From: Mytilus galloprovincialis
Lineage: Eukaryota > Mollusca > Bivalvia > Mytilida > Mytilidae
NCBI RefSeq assembly: GCF_965363235.1
Contig: NC_134845.1
Location: 20,772,524 to 20,836,523, forward strand
Length of the DNA stretch: 64,000 bases
Reading direction: 5' to 3'
Made by a program: the position numbers and the translations under genes. How positions within the stretch are numbered: position 1 is the first letter of the stretch; each line of letters opens with the position of its first letter. Below the pieces are notes generated by a model. The model ran no database searches. It was not told the DNA's origin and saw only the letters and a list, made by a program, of their open reading frames with translations. Below are positions 11,995 to 23,179 of the stretch, one piece after another.

Positions 11995-12822
11995 AACATG
12001 ATTCATCGGTTTTATTTTACTAAGGTTCATCTTCTTATTAATTGTATCACGTTAAAACATTGTAGTGGGAACTCTTTAAGTTTAAAATTGAACGGTTGTC
12101 TACTTTCCGTTTTGTTTTGTTTACATTGCTATGGAAATGTATAATATTTAGAATCAGTAACGGTCAGGTTGTGGTTAGCAAACCCGGTAGTTGTAAACAT
12201 AAGGGCCGTTATTCAAACGTTTAGCAATAGTAGTTTAGCAATATATAAACACTCATAGGAATAAGATATGGTATCGTCCAACGTAAATGGTATGGTCCAA
12301 AACCTTAGTATATAAGCTGATGCGCTGTCAAAACAAGGGTCGCTTGTTGGATAATAAGAAGTCTTTAAAGAAACTAAAAGGTAATTATTTACACTTTATA
12401 AAAGAATTAATAGAATCTGAATAAGAATCTATCTGCGTACCTGAATAAGGTTGCAGGAGTATTAAAGTTGTATTTACGCACCGGGCAATAGGTGCATAGG
12501 CGACTGTGCGGAAATACGTGCACTGGTTAGACAGTGCACAGGCTGAATAAGCCAGATAGTGCACAGGATAGCGGTGCACAGGATAGTAGCGCATAGGTAG
12601 AAATTAGCAAAGTTTGGAATAGTGCACAGGTAAGCACTGGATGTTGCTTAACACAAGGTCTGTTCAAAGACAGCAACACGTCCCACAAATTGTTATTATG
12701 TGTCAGAGGCCAAAGTTAACAAGTTAAAGATAAAAATATAAGAAACGGTGCAGCTTCCTATATCCAGGGGTAAATTTGGTACGATACCCAGAAGTCACTA
12801 CCACGAGTACGTGATATTTTCA
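11995..12822. other. unit-1-specific insertion, about 0.83 kb, class unknown
   Basis: Unit 2 joins 'caatgtctctttattg' directly to 'aaaagtggacg' (51979-52005), whereas unit 1 has this stretch between the same flanks. It contains irregular short repeats around 'agtgcacagg' (12530-12625). No gene or clear termini were seen. Confidence 0.55.
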
Positions 12823-12950
12823 TTGAAAAGTGGATGTCAAACTGGTTTCTTTTATTTATGTGTTCCAATTTCGTTAATTGAGGAAAGTTTATGTATTAGT
12901 AGATACTTTGTGGTTTTGCGAACGTTTTCACCCCAGCCTATAAGTAATTG

Positions 12951-13043
12951 ATACTTCGCCAACCACATAAGTGCGTGGAAATAACCCCTCTCAAAGAACT
13001 TGTTTATGGTTATTTCCACGAATTTATGTGGTTGGCGAAGTAT
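12951..13043. repeat. 93-bp hairpin, arms 33/35 matched
   Basis: The left arm 12951-12985 ('atacttcgccaaccacataa' and on) and right arm 13009-13043 are reverse complements with two mismatches, around a 23-base centre. It sits in the TLR1 upstream region and is absent from the matching place in unit 2 (near 52130). It could be a small foldback element. Confidence 0.8.
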
Positions 13044-13639
13044 AAATTCCCTATAAAATAACGCTAAAACATATATGCCGTATAATCATTGAAAATGATA
13101 GTAGAATTGGTTAGTTTGCTTCTTGAGAACTATTAGCAATGTAAGATAGAAAGTGTTCAATTCACAATTCAAAATAAAACTTTTCAAACATTCCACGACA
13201 ATATAGTTAAAAACTCAGTTAATCAGTTTCACGAACTAGAAAATTAATATTGATTCGAATTTACCTTAGGAAAGAAACAGAGTTATTGTTTTATTGTTTT
13301 GGAGTCATCGGTTCTAACTGCGATTATTTAGATATTGTCTGAATAGAAAACAAAAGCAAGAAGCAAAAGTCAGAAATAGATAAATATTTCTTCCTGTTGA
13401 AAACAAATAGGTACTGATTGAGTCAAATTCGGCATGCACACTTCTAACATGGGAATATTTCTAAATAACTCTAAAATAGAAGGAAATAACACTGGTTCCT
13501 TTTAACGATAGACAAACAGCACACAATTCAGCTTCGTCTGTTATCAGCATTATATAATGGAGGATCTTTTCTCGTAAAAGTAAAAACTTTTTTTCTAATT
13601 TTGATTATCAGTTAATAGTTAACAAAGTTACTAAGCTTA

Positions 13640-13775
13640 TAATTTGATACGCCAGATGCGCGATTCGTCTACACAAGAGGCATCAGTGGCGCTCAGATCG
13701 AATAGTTAGAAAGCCAAACATGTATAAAGTTGAAGAGCATTGAGGATTCAAAATTCAAAAAAGTTGTGCCATTTA
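13640..13775 (+). repeat. dispersed repeat E, copy in TLR1 upstream region
   Basis: 'tacgccagatgcgcgattcg' and 'gagcattgaggat' match 53698-53825. The two copies sit at different places relative to shared landmarks such as 'ggtactgattgag' (13409 and 53870), so they are independent insertions. Confidence 0.75.
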
Positions 13776-14019
13776 GGGCTAAGTAATCTAAGCCTCTGAT
13801 AAGAAAATCCTTAATATTTCGAATAATTCATACTTTTACAAACAGTAAATTCATAAAAATTACTATATCATTGATATGAATATCAATACTAACGTTTTCA
13901 GCACAAACAACTTTCCTTTCATTGGGAATTTTACAGGTGGGTGTACATATTCTTTTCAAAATTGAATTGAGCTATTTTTTGTAGTCTACTCTTGTATTCA
14001 AAATTAATGTTTGCGACGA

Positions 14020-14172
14020 AGATTTTTAAAAACGATCTATGTTTATTGAAAGAGGAAGTATTTTTTGGGATCGACACACATATTTTGATAAAACGAACCA
14101 TTCGTCTTGAACAAAAATTTGTTTACGTTAATTTGTAAAAAAGGATTTTGTTTAAATGAATTTTTTCACGAG
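14020..14172 (+). other. candidate untranslated first exon of TLR copy 1
   Basis: The sequence around 'tttgcgacgaagattt' up to 'cacgag|gtaagt' is shared with 54380-54562 upstream of TLR2 and, more loosely, with two orphan cassettes ending at 32617 and 33440. A strong donor (gtaagt at 14173) is kept in all four. The TLR coding exon starts right after an acceptor (atttcag at 18697-18703), so an upstream exon is expected. The 5' limit is uncertain. Confidence 0.4.
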
Positions 14173-14221
14173 GTAAGTGCAGTTTACAATAACGAATTTA
14201 GTTTCACTATATTGAATCCAA

Positions 14222-14345
14222 AAGCAATTAAAATACAGTGGCTGAAAGCAGGTTGTAAGACCTGTTGGTGACCTTCTGCTGTTGCCTGCTCTATGGTCGG
14301 GCTGTTGTCTCTTTGGCACATTCCCCATTTCCATTCTCAATTTTA
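14222..14345 (+). repeat. dispersed repeat C, right end
   Basis: 'ctatggtcgggctgttgt', 'ggcacattccccatttcc' and 'attctcaattttattt' match 55985-56043. It is a truncated copy in the likely TLR1 intron. Confidence 0.7.
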
Positions 14346-15059
14346 TTTAAGTCAATATTGTATCTATTTTCCCTTTATGATGAGTTTATTTGTTGTATCT
14401 AGAATATTCAAAAAAAAAATCATTATTGTCGAGTAATTAAGATGTCTTAAAAGAAAAAAAAAAATCTTATTCTAACTCAATACACAGAACATTGACAGAA
14501 AAGAACGACTGGATTGAATAGAAACTAAATCAGTTTCACGGTCACCGTCACAATTGGTTAACTTATACGATGTGTCTGTGTTTTAGCTCACTAGAAACAT
14601 GTTTCGAACAGCGGTATACTACTGAAGGCTTTGTTTGGTAGTCCGAGATCTTTATATATCAGAAAAGTAGGCTCATCTTTCCGTTCCTGCCCTCATCATA
14701 TTTACTGTGCGAATTCGCATGACAGCTGATGCATGTATGACAGAATATGCTTATCCTATCGATACACCGGCCTCTCTCCTATATTAGGTGTTGATCTATT
14801 CCATTCGACCTTAATTTGTCTCTTACTTATATTGATTAAGCGGATTTGTAGACTTCGATGATCCTAATTTTATATTTAAATATGTTCACGTAATGCTATG
14901 GTCATGTTTTTATTGGAGAATTTTGCATAATCTTTTTCCGCTATTAGGCATTCACGTTTAAATAGAAAAGGAACAATTCATCGTCGTCATTTGGAAAGAA
15001 ATTATAATTTGAAAAGGTGTATTAATTCTGGTGTGCAAAACTCGACATTCGAGTCGCAC

Positions 15060-15330
15060 ATAAAAACGTTCCATATGTTTCTCAACAAACAATTTTATTG
15101 TGATCGATGCACATAGTGTCATAAAACAAACATTTTATCTTGGACTAAATTTTCTTTATTCTACTGAACTTTTATAAAGGTTTTTGATTTATTAATACTT
15201 ACACGAACCAGAGTATCGTTTAGAATTGTGATTTTTTTTTTACAATATTAAGCAAACCATAGCGATTCTATTCTTTAGTTGAAAGCATGTATCAATTCAG
15301 CTTTGAACAAAGACAATATAAATAAAATCT
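15060..15330 (+). repeat. second TLR-upstream cassette, degenerate
   Basis: Resembles 14052-14190 and more strongly the orphan cassettes at 32480-32700 and 33300-33525: shared 'gatcgatgcacatagt', 'accatagcgattc' and 'ctttagttg'. TLR1 therefore has two versions of the same upstream block in front of it. No donor site like that at 14173 is obvious here. Confidence 0.6.
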
Positions 15331-15339
15331 TTAAAGCTG

Positions 15340-16320
15340 TCCAGCATACATTCTTTAGCACCATCTAAATATTTTTATTCCTAACGCATCCATAGAACAC
15401 TGTTAGATCAAATTGAAAAAGAAGAAACAATATGAGACCAGCAACACGGCGGAACTGAAACGATTTGCCATTTAATATATTTTTAGAGTGATTTGACTGT
15501 TCAATTCTTTCATTCGGCAAAAATTATTACATTAAAACTTCATTTAGTATAGTTTCAGCGACTATTCCTTGTGAGGGGACTATCTAACTAGGTGGTGTTT
15601 AACTACCTTAACTAGCTGGTAAGTCCTCTCAAGGTCGACTCGGTTCCCTGAAATCATTGGTGAGCATTTGAATGTTTTTCTTGTCAAGTTGGAAAAAAGA
15701 CGTTCGTTTTGGTTTTTGCTGAATTTTTAAAAATTATTAATGTTGGTTGGTTTAATGTGTACGTCCTTGTGAATGTGTTAATTTTTATATGGTTAAATAT
15801 ACAAAGATTGATTAATTCAATTTCAGTTCATTTAGATGTGGCATTATATTTTCCCATACAATGTTTCCCCATACAATTGACTTCGTGCGTCTAGTACCCC
15901 TTTTGATCCATTTATACCCTTCATTTCCTTTTAAAATGTCAACTTTTTTGGTCAAATAATTTTTTTTAAACTCTTTTCTGAAAGAAATGTGATAGTAAAT
16001 GAGTAGTTGAAGTATTCAAGCTGAATGAACAATCCAAATGAAAATTTACTAACTTCATGGACATTTCAGTAGGTCCTTACGTAAAACTCGTAACTGTGTT
16101 CCAAAGAAGGACAGTAAAAGTAGTTTGTTGTTACTACTCCAAAATAATTTTATTTATTAATAACTATGCATTTCTTAAAGTGTATCTTAGGAAAAAGTTT
16201 TCTTTTAGAATAGAATACTAGTATAAGTATTAGTTGAAAAGGTAAGAAAAAACTCACCAAAACATGGCCTGCTCTGCATACTAATATTTATGGTATAGTC
16301 CTACTTCAAGGCATTTTGTT
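15340..16320. other. TLR1 intron/upstream, no gene seen
   Basis: AT-rich. Around 15570-15640 there is a partly palindromic stretch ('actatctaactaggtggtg', 'ccttaactagctggtaagtc'). I see no protein-coding signal. Confidence 0.5.
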
Positions 16321-16429
16321 TAAGAAACTGTGTTTTTGAGACTGAATGCACTCATACATTTTTATTTGTTTGTAATATTTCTCTTTGAAAGCATAAATTT
16401 TTTACAAATGAGAGTACACAAAAGGTCAA

Positions 16430-16790
16430 AGGTGCATCACTGTTTTACTTTCAATAACAACAATATGGGATATCGTCCTCCAGTCTGGAATGTTGTCCGG
16501 ATAGCTCGTCTTCACCAATACCAACTGTTCTGGACTTGAAAAGCGTCAATAGTAATGGAGGACAAGGACTATCAAATGAAAGCAGACAATACATTGTAAC
16601 ATGGCATGGAAGTTCTAGAATCTTTCGAAGAGACAATGAAAGATATGCTGATAATTGCATGATGGTGTTGACAAATGGCCGAGTCAAGCACCGAATAATA
16701 AGTCTTAACCACACATTAAAGTGGTCTATAGTGCTGGGCATATTGCAGGAGGTGTTTTCGGAATGAAAATATATGTAGGTTAGCAAGCTA
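16430..16790. other. less AT-rich block, possible gene remnant, unrecognised
   Basis: This block stands out from its AT-rich surroundings. Reading frames overlap here on both strands: 111 codons on minus (16451-16786), 69 and 76 codons on plus (16330-16539, 16536-16766). I recognise no domain in any of them, and no clear splice sites pair up. It may be a decayed exon or processed copy; chance overlap is not excluded. Confidence 0.25.
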
Positions 16791-17149
16791 CAAGCTTCTT
16801 TATGTATGTGATCATATATTACTGGAAACTAATTTAAATGTATTTTCTCGACTAGATTAATTATTTTCATAAATATAAAGCTTTAACACTCTTCATTACT
16901 TAAGAGTGTTTTGCATAGAATCGGGTTTTAGAAAATGCGAGTCATACGGTCAAGATTTGGAGCAATTTAGCAAATTCTGCGAATTGTGTGATAACAAAAT
17001 AGGAATAAAATGAACTATGAAATAAAGATAAGTACTTATATATAAATTCAACAATGAATTTAAAGAAATTTGGAATAAAAATAATTTAAGACTATTATAT
17101 GTAAAAATAAAAATCCTCGTTTTTCGTTTTGAACGTTTAGAGAATAAAT

Positions 17150-17270
17150 AAGAAGATAAAGTATGATTGCCTATGCGACAATCGTCCACCATACCACTAT
17201 TAAAGATCCCGAAACAACTTTAAAACGATTAAAACAAGAAAACTAACAGTCTGATCAATGTACAAAATAA
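17150..17270 (-). repeat. dispersed repeat A, degenerate reverse copy
   Basis: 'gtatgattgcctatgcgaca' resembles the reverse of the family A end seen at 10995 and 59780. It is weak and short. Confidence 0.45.
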
Positions 17271-17960
17271 TAACATGATAATTCAACAAATAATTTGATA
17301 TTGAATGTACATGTGATGATCTTAACGAAAAAAATTCTCTGTATTACCATTACATTTAAACACCAGGGTTTTCGATATCACAAACAATTAATAGATTGCA
17401 TCATCGGTACAAGGTTATTATTCATAAATATATATGAGCGTAAACACATCTTATACCTTCTAGTATTTCACATCCCATCTTTTATAGTAAAATTCTATAC
17501 AAAACACAAACATTTACAAACACATTAAAACATTTATCAGAAATCATTTAGTTACTGTTGTAGATTACATTCTTTTATTTAAGACATATTCCTACAATTG
17601 GTAAACGTCAGAATCTTTTTGTAAAGACGCACTTCATTGTTTCAATAGAATATATGTCGTAGCTACGTACACGATTCTGTTATCAATAATTAAAGATGGC
17701 CTTTTTGTTATTAATATTGATTAACTCATAGGGTCTTTGCATCGGAAATACTAAATATATTCTTAAATAAGCTTTTGTCAAACTACGAGTTATGTTTTTC
17801 TCGTATAATTATGATGGCATGATACTAAACCCCCAACGGAAGGGATTGTGCTTGATGTTTTGTAACAATCAAGACAGAAAGAGTTGAGCCTTTTTCAAGA
17901 TTTTTTTCGTTAAGATCATCACATTCAATATCACATCATTTGTTGAATTATCATGTTCTT
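17270..17960. other. TLR1 upstream region, nothing recognised
   Basis: AT-rich and without a credible frame or repeat family. 'ccaacggaagggattgtgct' near 17832 matches 'cctaacgggagagattctgct' near 54680 in unit 2, so it belongs to the duplicated block. Confidence 0.5.
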
Positions 17961-17964
17961 ATGT

Positions 17965-18330
17965 TGTACTGTTACACAAATGTCATAGGTTAGGGGAGGG
18001 TTGGGATCCTGCTAACATCTTTAATCCCGCCATTTCTTAAAGTATGTGCCTGTCCCAATTCAGGAACCTGTAATTCAGTGGTTGTCGTTTGTTGATGCGT
18101 TACATATTAGTTTTTCGTTCCTTTTTTGTACATGAAATTGGCCGCTATTTTTCACGTTTGAATTGCTTTACAGTTGTCATTTCGGTGCATTTTATAGCTG
18201 ACTATGCGGTGTGGAGTTTGCTCATTGTTGAAGGCCGTTCGGTGAACTATAGTTGTGAATTTCTACGTCATTTGGTCCCTTGTGTAGAGCTGTCTCAATT
18301 GCTTTTATGCAACATTTTTTTTATAGAATC
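17965..18330 (+). repeat. dispersed repeat A, long forward copy
   Basis: Runs from 'ggttaggggagggttggga' through 'gtggttgtcgtttgttgatg' and 'gttgaaggccgttcgg' to 'gagctgtctcaattgc'. It lies 0.4 kb upstream of the TLR1 coding exon, in the inferred intron. The 86-codon frame at 18089-18349 is repeat sequence. Confidence 0.75.
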
Positions 18331-18349
18331 TTTCAATCAGTTTAATTGA

Positions 18350-18640
18350 AGTCTGGAGCTGGCATGTCAATAACGTCTAGTAGTTCTTTGTTAATTTCTG
18401 TTGATCATTGTCATACTGCTAAGTCTTTTTGGTGTTTCTAAAATTGGACTCTCACATCTATTAAAATGAGTATTACATTGCGTATCGCTGTGTGTTCGTT
18501 TATTCTGCATTGACTAAAGGTATAGGGAGCGGATTGAGATTTCACAAAACATTTAAACATCGCTGCAATTTTGCCCCTGGCCCAAGTCAGGAACCTCTGT
18601 CAGTCTTGTATGATTTTCAATTTGCGTATGTTTAATATTT
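18350..18640 (+). repeat. dispersed repeat C, left/middle part
   Basis: 'ctggcatgtcaataacgtct' and 'ctagtagttctttgtt' match 54760-54795, and 'gcccctggcccaagtcagga' belongs to the middle of the same family. The copy stands in the same position relative to the TLR coding exon in both units, so it predates the duplication. Confidence 0.6.
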
Positions 18641-18707
18641 AATAATATAATGTTTCGGAGTTTCCTTCCTCGTCTGGAAATTCATTTATAATCTTTATTT
18701 CAGGAAT

Positions 18708-21212
18708 ATGGTTATCAAACAGCTGTTCCGTTTACTTGTGTGTTTTTGTTTGACGATAGGAATTAGCGGTCATTTGAACACCAAATGCAGCTTTAGCCAT
18801 GCATGTCGATGTGTAACGTCTGGTAAGAAATATGTAGAGGTCGATTGCTCGCACTCAAAACTAAAGAATATACCCAAACTACCAAGAAATGTAAGCAGTG
18901 TTGATCTAAGTAACAACGATATACATAAAATACCGGAACATCATTTTAAAGACAACGATATTTTAACTGAAATAAACCTTTCAGTAAATAGATTACATAC
19001 TCTCATGAAAGAAATGTTTCTTGGACTGAAAAGTCTTGGAAAGTTAAATATGAACAATAACAACATTACCGAAACAACAAAAGATGCTTTTTCATATTTA
19101 CAAAGACTTTCATATTTAGATGCCAAGAAGAACAATATTAGCTGGAGCAATCACAACGTTACCTTTCCTCAATCTTTGCTCACATTGAAAATTGATTACA
19201 ATGCTTCTCATGAAAACCTGCCTGAAATTCCTCATTTAGAGACTCTAGACATCTCTGGATCATCTGGGGACTGCTACATACACACCGTGAAACCGGATAC
19301 GTTTAGATCTGTACCAAAAATATACGAATTAGATATGTCTGCTTGTAAAGTGAATTACGTTCACAATGGTTCATTTAGTTTTATGAGAAATTTATCAACT
19401 CTAGACGTTTCTTTTAACACATGTCTTAGGTTTGATGGCTTAGAAAATGTGACAGTGGATCTTCCATTCACTTCGATAAAAATTCTGAAATTTAATAAAA
19501 TTCACAAAACATTTCAAATGAATACGAAAATTTTGAAACAGCATTTGTTGCATTTAAATTATACAAACGTAGAAGAACTGCATGGCGATAGCAATAGAAT
19601 TCAACTCATAGAAGAAGGAACAATACAACAACTTCCAACTTCCATTCGAAAACTTTTTGTTTCCGACAATGAATTTTCGTATGGACAATATGTTTTCGAT
19701 TTTATAACTATGCAAATAGAATTTGTAAATGCGTCGTTTTTGTTCAGTTCAAGAGGAAACAAAGAACGAGAAGAAAAATGCTTACGTCCTGATGAATCAT
19801 ACTGTAATCAAGTCTATAAACCAAATTATACAAATGAGGAGACAATGTTCCGATTTACCTGGAGAGTATTGCCAATTCCTGGAAAACTGAAAACAATTAT
19901 TTACAAAAACTGCTTCCTTCGCTATGAAATACCACAGTATACAGTTTTAACAAATGTTGTGGAATATATAGATATGAGTTATAATATCTTCTACTCGTGG
20001 ATAGGTCCACTTCTTACATTTGGTCATGTATATTTTTTAGATTTCTCCAATAACATATGCTCAAATGTTTCAAAGGTATTTTTTAAAAGTTTTCCGAATG
20101 TGACAACACTATTCATACAAAATAATCTACTTGGATTTGTACTTCCCGATGACACGAAAGGTGAAATAATGCAACATATGCCAGCCCTTCAAATCATTAA
20201 TTTGGCAGAGAATAGGATTCCAAGTTTACCGTTTAATTTTTTTAAGTCTCAGGCAAATTTGAAACACATAAAATTAGGTGGAAATATGTTAGATAATATT
20301 ATCTTCCAAATGAACCACATGAAACAGTTGTCAAACTTAGACATTTCTAATAACAGAATTTCTAGTTTAGATGAAAATGCTCGTGGTCGTTTGGAAGAAG
20401 TGTACAACATGAAAAACAACTTTTCCATTGATATTAGTGGCAATCCATTAAAATGTAGTTGTGATACAATAGAATTTGTAAAGTGGATGTCAACAACAAA
20501 AATCAAGATTCAGAATAAACACAAAACCACTTGTCTGAATTCCCATGGGCACCAAGTATTATTATTAAAACCAAACCGAGTTTTTGAAAAGCTTCAGATG
20601 GAATGCTCCTCGTATGCAGCAGTGATTGTAGGCATAGTGGCATCATTGGTCGTTTTTTTGTTTGTTTTAATTTGGGGCATATGTTACCGCAATAGGTGGC
20701 GACTGCGATATATGTATTACATGGTGAAAAATAAATATCAAGTGCAACATAAAGGAAACCCAGACAATGAGAGACAATATGAGTACGATGCTTTTATATC
20801 ATACGACAACAATGATAGATTTTTCGTGCATGACAAGATTTTGCCTTGTCTAGAACGCGAAGCTGGATTGAAGCTGTGTATCCATAGAAGAGATTTTCTA
20901 CCTGGAAATGAGATTGCAGGAAACATAACATCGGCAATTCACAACAGCCGTAATGTGGTTATTGTAATGTCACATAATTATCTTGATTCTTACTGGTGTA
21001 TGTTTGAATACAACATGGCAAAAGTGGAAAGCATTTATTCGAGAAATAAGGAAAACATATTATTTCTAGTATTTCTAGAGCAAATGTCACCAAAAGATTT
21101 ACCAATGATGGTTTTAGAGTTAGTTCAATCCCACTCCTATATCGAATATCCGAACGATGAATTTGGTGACACAGTGTTTTGGAATAAATTAAGGGAAGTT
21201 TTATCGCAGTAA
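18708..21212 (+). CDS. Toll-like receptor, copy 1 (834 aa)
   Basis: Membrane innate immune receptor. A signal peptide (about 1-22) is followed by an N-terminal cysteine cap (Cys 27, 33, 35, 47), then leucine-rich repeats from about 55 ('NVSSVDLSNNDIHKIP', 'LSNLDISNNRISSLDENA'). A single C-terminal cysteine cluster starts NPLKCSC at 579 and ends near 633. One membrane span covers about 637-660 and a TIR domain 691-834, with box 1 YDAFISY (693-699), box 2 RRDFLPG (727-733, BB-loop proline present) and box 3 FW (824-825). One terminal cysteine cluster places it with the vertebrate-type, single-cluster TLRs. The start is the first Met after the acceptor atttcag (ends 18703), so the protein sits in one coding exon. 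Many N-x-S/T sites suggest a glycosylated ectodomain. Ligand unknown. Neighbours are an upstream RNPEP on the same strand and a paralogue at 56247. Confidence 0.96.
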   Translation: MVIKQLFRLLVCFCLTIGISGHLNTKCSFSHACRCVTSGKKYVEVDCSHSKLKNIPKLPRNVSSVDLSNNDIHKIPEHHFKDNDILTEINLSVNRLHTLMKEMFLGLKSLGKLNMNNNNITETTKDAFSYLQRLSYLDAKKNNISWSNHNVTFPQSLLTLKIDYNASHENLPEIPHLETLDISGSSGDCYIHTVKPDTFRSVPKIYELDMSACKVNYVHNGSFSFMRNLSTLDVSFNTCLRFDGLENVTVDLPFTSIKILKFNKIHKTFQMNTKILKQHLLHLNYTNVEELHGDSNRIQLIEEGTIQQLPTSIRKLFVSDNEFSYGQYVFDFITMQIEFVNASFLFSSRGNKEREEKCLRPDESYCNQVYKPNYTNEETMFRFTWRVLPIPGKLKTIIYKNCFLRYEIPQYTVLTNVVEYIDMSYNIFYSWIGPLLTFGHVYFLDFSNNICSNVSKVFFKSFPNVTTLFIQNNLLGFVLPDDTKGEIMQHMPALQIINLAENRIPSLPFNFFKSQANLKHIKLGGNMLDNIIFQMNHMKQLSNLDISNNRISSLDENARGRLEEVYNMKNNFSIDISGNPLKCSCDTIEFVKWMSTTKIKIQNKHKTTCLNSHGHQVLLLKPNRVFEKLQMECSSYAAVIVGIVASLVVFLFVLIWGICYRNRWRLRYMYYMVKNKYQVQHKGNPDNERQYEYDAFISYDNNDRFFVHDKILPCLEREAGLKLCIHRRDFLPGNEIAGNITSAIHNSRNVVIVMSHNYLDSYWCMFEYNMAKVESIYSRNKENILFLVFLEQMSPKDLPMMVLELVQSHSYIEYPNDEFGDTVFWNKLREVLSQ

Positions 21213-21328
21213 CTACAATCTCTAATTTTCATGTTCAGCTAGTCACGTAAACACTAAATATAAACATTGTCTAAGGTATTTCTACATTTATAGATATGTC
21301 ACACACATATCCATATAAATTTTGTATC

Positions 21329-21334
21329 AATAAA
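21329..21334 (+). promoter_or_regulatory. likely polyadenylation signal of TLR copy 1
   Basis: AATAAA lies 117 bp after the stop. This position is not conserved downstream of TLR copy 2. Confidence 0.5.
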
Positions 21335-21339
21335 CAGTA

Positions 21340-21900
21340 AAATTAAAGGATAATCATTTATTTTGTAAAACCTTTTTATCATTTAGACGAAAACTTCTCC
21401 AGCTAAGCATTGCTTAAACTGTTTCTAACTTGTAAATTTTCTGCACTTTCGTTTGTTTTGGTGTGATGTTGCGTTATAGACCATTTGATCGATATCTGTC
21501 TTCAGTGACATTATAGGATTTTTTTTAAACCCTTGACAGTTTGATTTTATACACTTAATGTGAACACAAAGTTTGATATGTAAACATATTTTTTTTTATA
21601 TTTTGAAATCCAATTTGTAATTATTATAGTTAGTTCAACAAACACTATTCACTATATGGTAAACTGAGAATTATCGTCTTTCACTTTCCATCTTTCGTTT
21701 TTGTACGAATATTACTTTTAACATCAGAGTTCGCACTTCCCTTGCATTTGGTTTTGAGGCAATGTCGATTTCTGTAAAACATAAAGTAAACAAAAGAAAG
21801 GCGGAGCTACAAAAGAAATAAAACCTTTGCTTTCAAATATTATGTTTTGAGCGTTTCTGATGATGGTAAATTCAAAATAGTTTTTCAAAAAGTGTTGTTA
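21340..21900. other. TLR1 3' flank, nothing recognised
   Basis: AT-rich. No gene or repeat family recognised. Confidence 0.5.
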
Positions 21901-21904
21901 TCTT

Positions 21905-23175
21905 TTTAGCTCACCTGGCCCGAAGGACCAAGTGAGCTTTCCTCATCACTTGGCGTTCTCGTCCGTCGTCCGTCGTCCTCGGCCGTCGTTGTCGTCGTTA
22001 ACATTTTACATTTTGAACTTCTTCAAGAGAACCACTGAATGGAATGAAACCAAACATGGCACGAATGTGCCTAATGAGGTGATGACCAAGAGTTGTTACT
22101 TTGTAGCCGATCCATCATCCAAGATGGCCACCAGCGGGGGACTTTGTTTAACATAGGTCCCTCTGGGAAATGCATACAAATGACTTAATTTAGAGAACCA
22201 CTGAATGGAATGAAACCAAACATGGCATGAATGTTCCTTATGAGGTGCTGACTAAGTGTTGGTACTTTGTAGCCGATCCATCACCCAAGATGGCCGCCAG
22301 CGGGGGACTTAGTTTAACATAGGACCCTAAGGGAAATGCATACAAATGACTTCTTTTAGAGAATCACTGAATGGAATGAAACTTAACATGGCATGAATAT
22401 ATCTTATGAGGTGCTGACCAAGTGTTGTTACTTTGTAGCCGATCCATCACCCAAGATGGCCGCCAGCGGGGGACTTAGTTTAACATAGGACCCTATGGGA
22501 AATGCATACAAATGACTTCTTTTAGAGAACTACTGAATGAAATGAAACCAAACATGGCATGAGTGTTCCTTATGAGGTGCTGACCAAGTGTTGTTACTTT
22601 GTAGTCGATCCATCATCCAAGATGGCCACCAGTGGGGGACTTAGTTTAACGTAGGACAATATGGGAAATACATACAAATGACTTCTTTTAGTGAACTACT
22701 GAAAGGAATGAAACAACACATAGCATGAATGTTCCTGATGAGATGCTGACCAAGTGTTTTTACTTTGTAGCCGATCCATCATCCAAGACGGTCGTCAGTG
22801 GGGGGACTTAGTAAAACATAGGACCCTATGGGAAATACATTCAAATTGAACCACAGAATGGAATGAAATCAAACATAGCATAAATGTTTCTTATGGGATG
22901 ATGACCAAGTGTTTTTACTTTGTAGCAGTTCCATCATCCAAGATGGCCGCCAGCGGGGGTTTAGTTTAACATAGGACCCTATGGGAAATGCATACAAAAG
23001 TCTTCTTTTCAGAGAACTACTGAATGGAATGGAACCCAACATAGCATGAATGGTCCTTATGAGGTGCTGACCAAGTTTTGTAACTTTGTAGCCAAATTTT
23101 ATCTTTTTTATATGATTTCAAAAACCAAAGTAGAGTCAGGTGACCGATACAGGCTCTTGAGAGCCTCTAGTTTTT
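21905..23175 (+). mobile_element. repeat element with internal 166-bp array (about seven units)
   Basis: Opens 'tagctcacctggcccgaag' with a C/G-rich 'gtcgtccgtcgtcc' stretch. It then repeats a 166-bp unit: 'aagatggcc' or its variant recurs at 22121, 22287, 22453, 22619 and 22785, then 22940 after a shortened unit. It ends 'caggtgaccgatacaggctc' and 'gagagcctctag'. The opening and closing sequences are typical of a repeat abundant in molluscs. Class uncertain. The 74-codon frame at 21932-22156 is repeat sequence. Confidence 0.8.
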
Positions 23176-23179
23176 GTAT

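Noticed and set aside
16451-16786. 111-codon minus-strand frame
   Set aside because: No domain recognised and overlapping open frames on plus; kept only as a low-confidence composition island.
18941-20926. Minus-strand frames inside TLR1 (and equivalents in TLR2)
   Set aside because: Shadows of the TLR coding sequence; their partial conservation follows from the sense strand.
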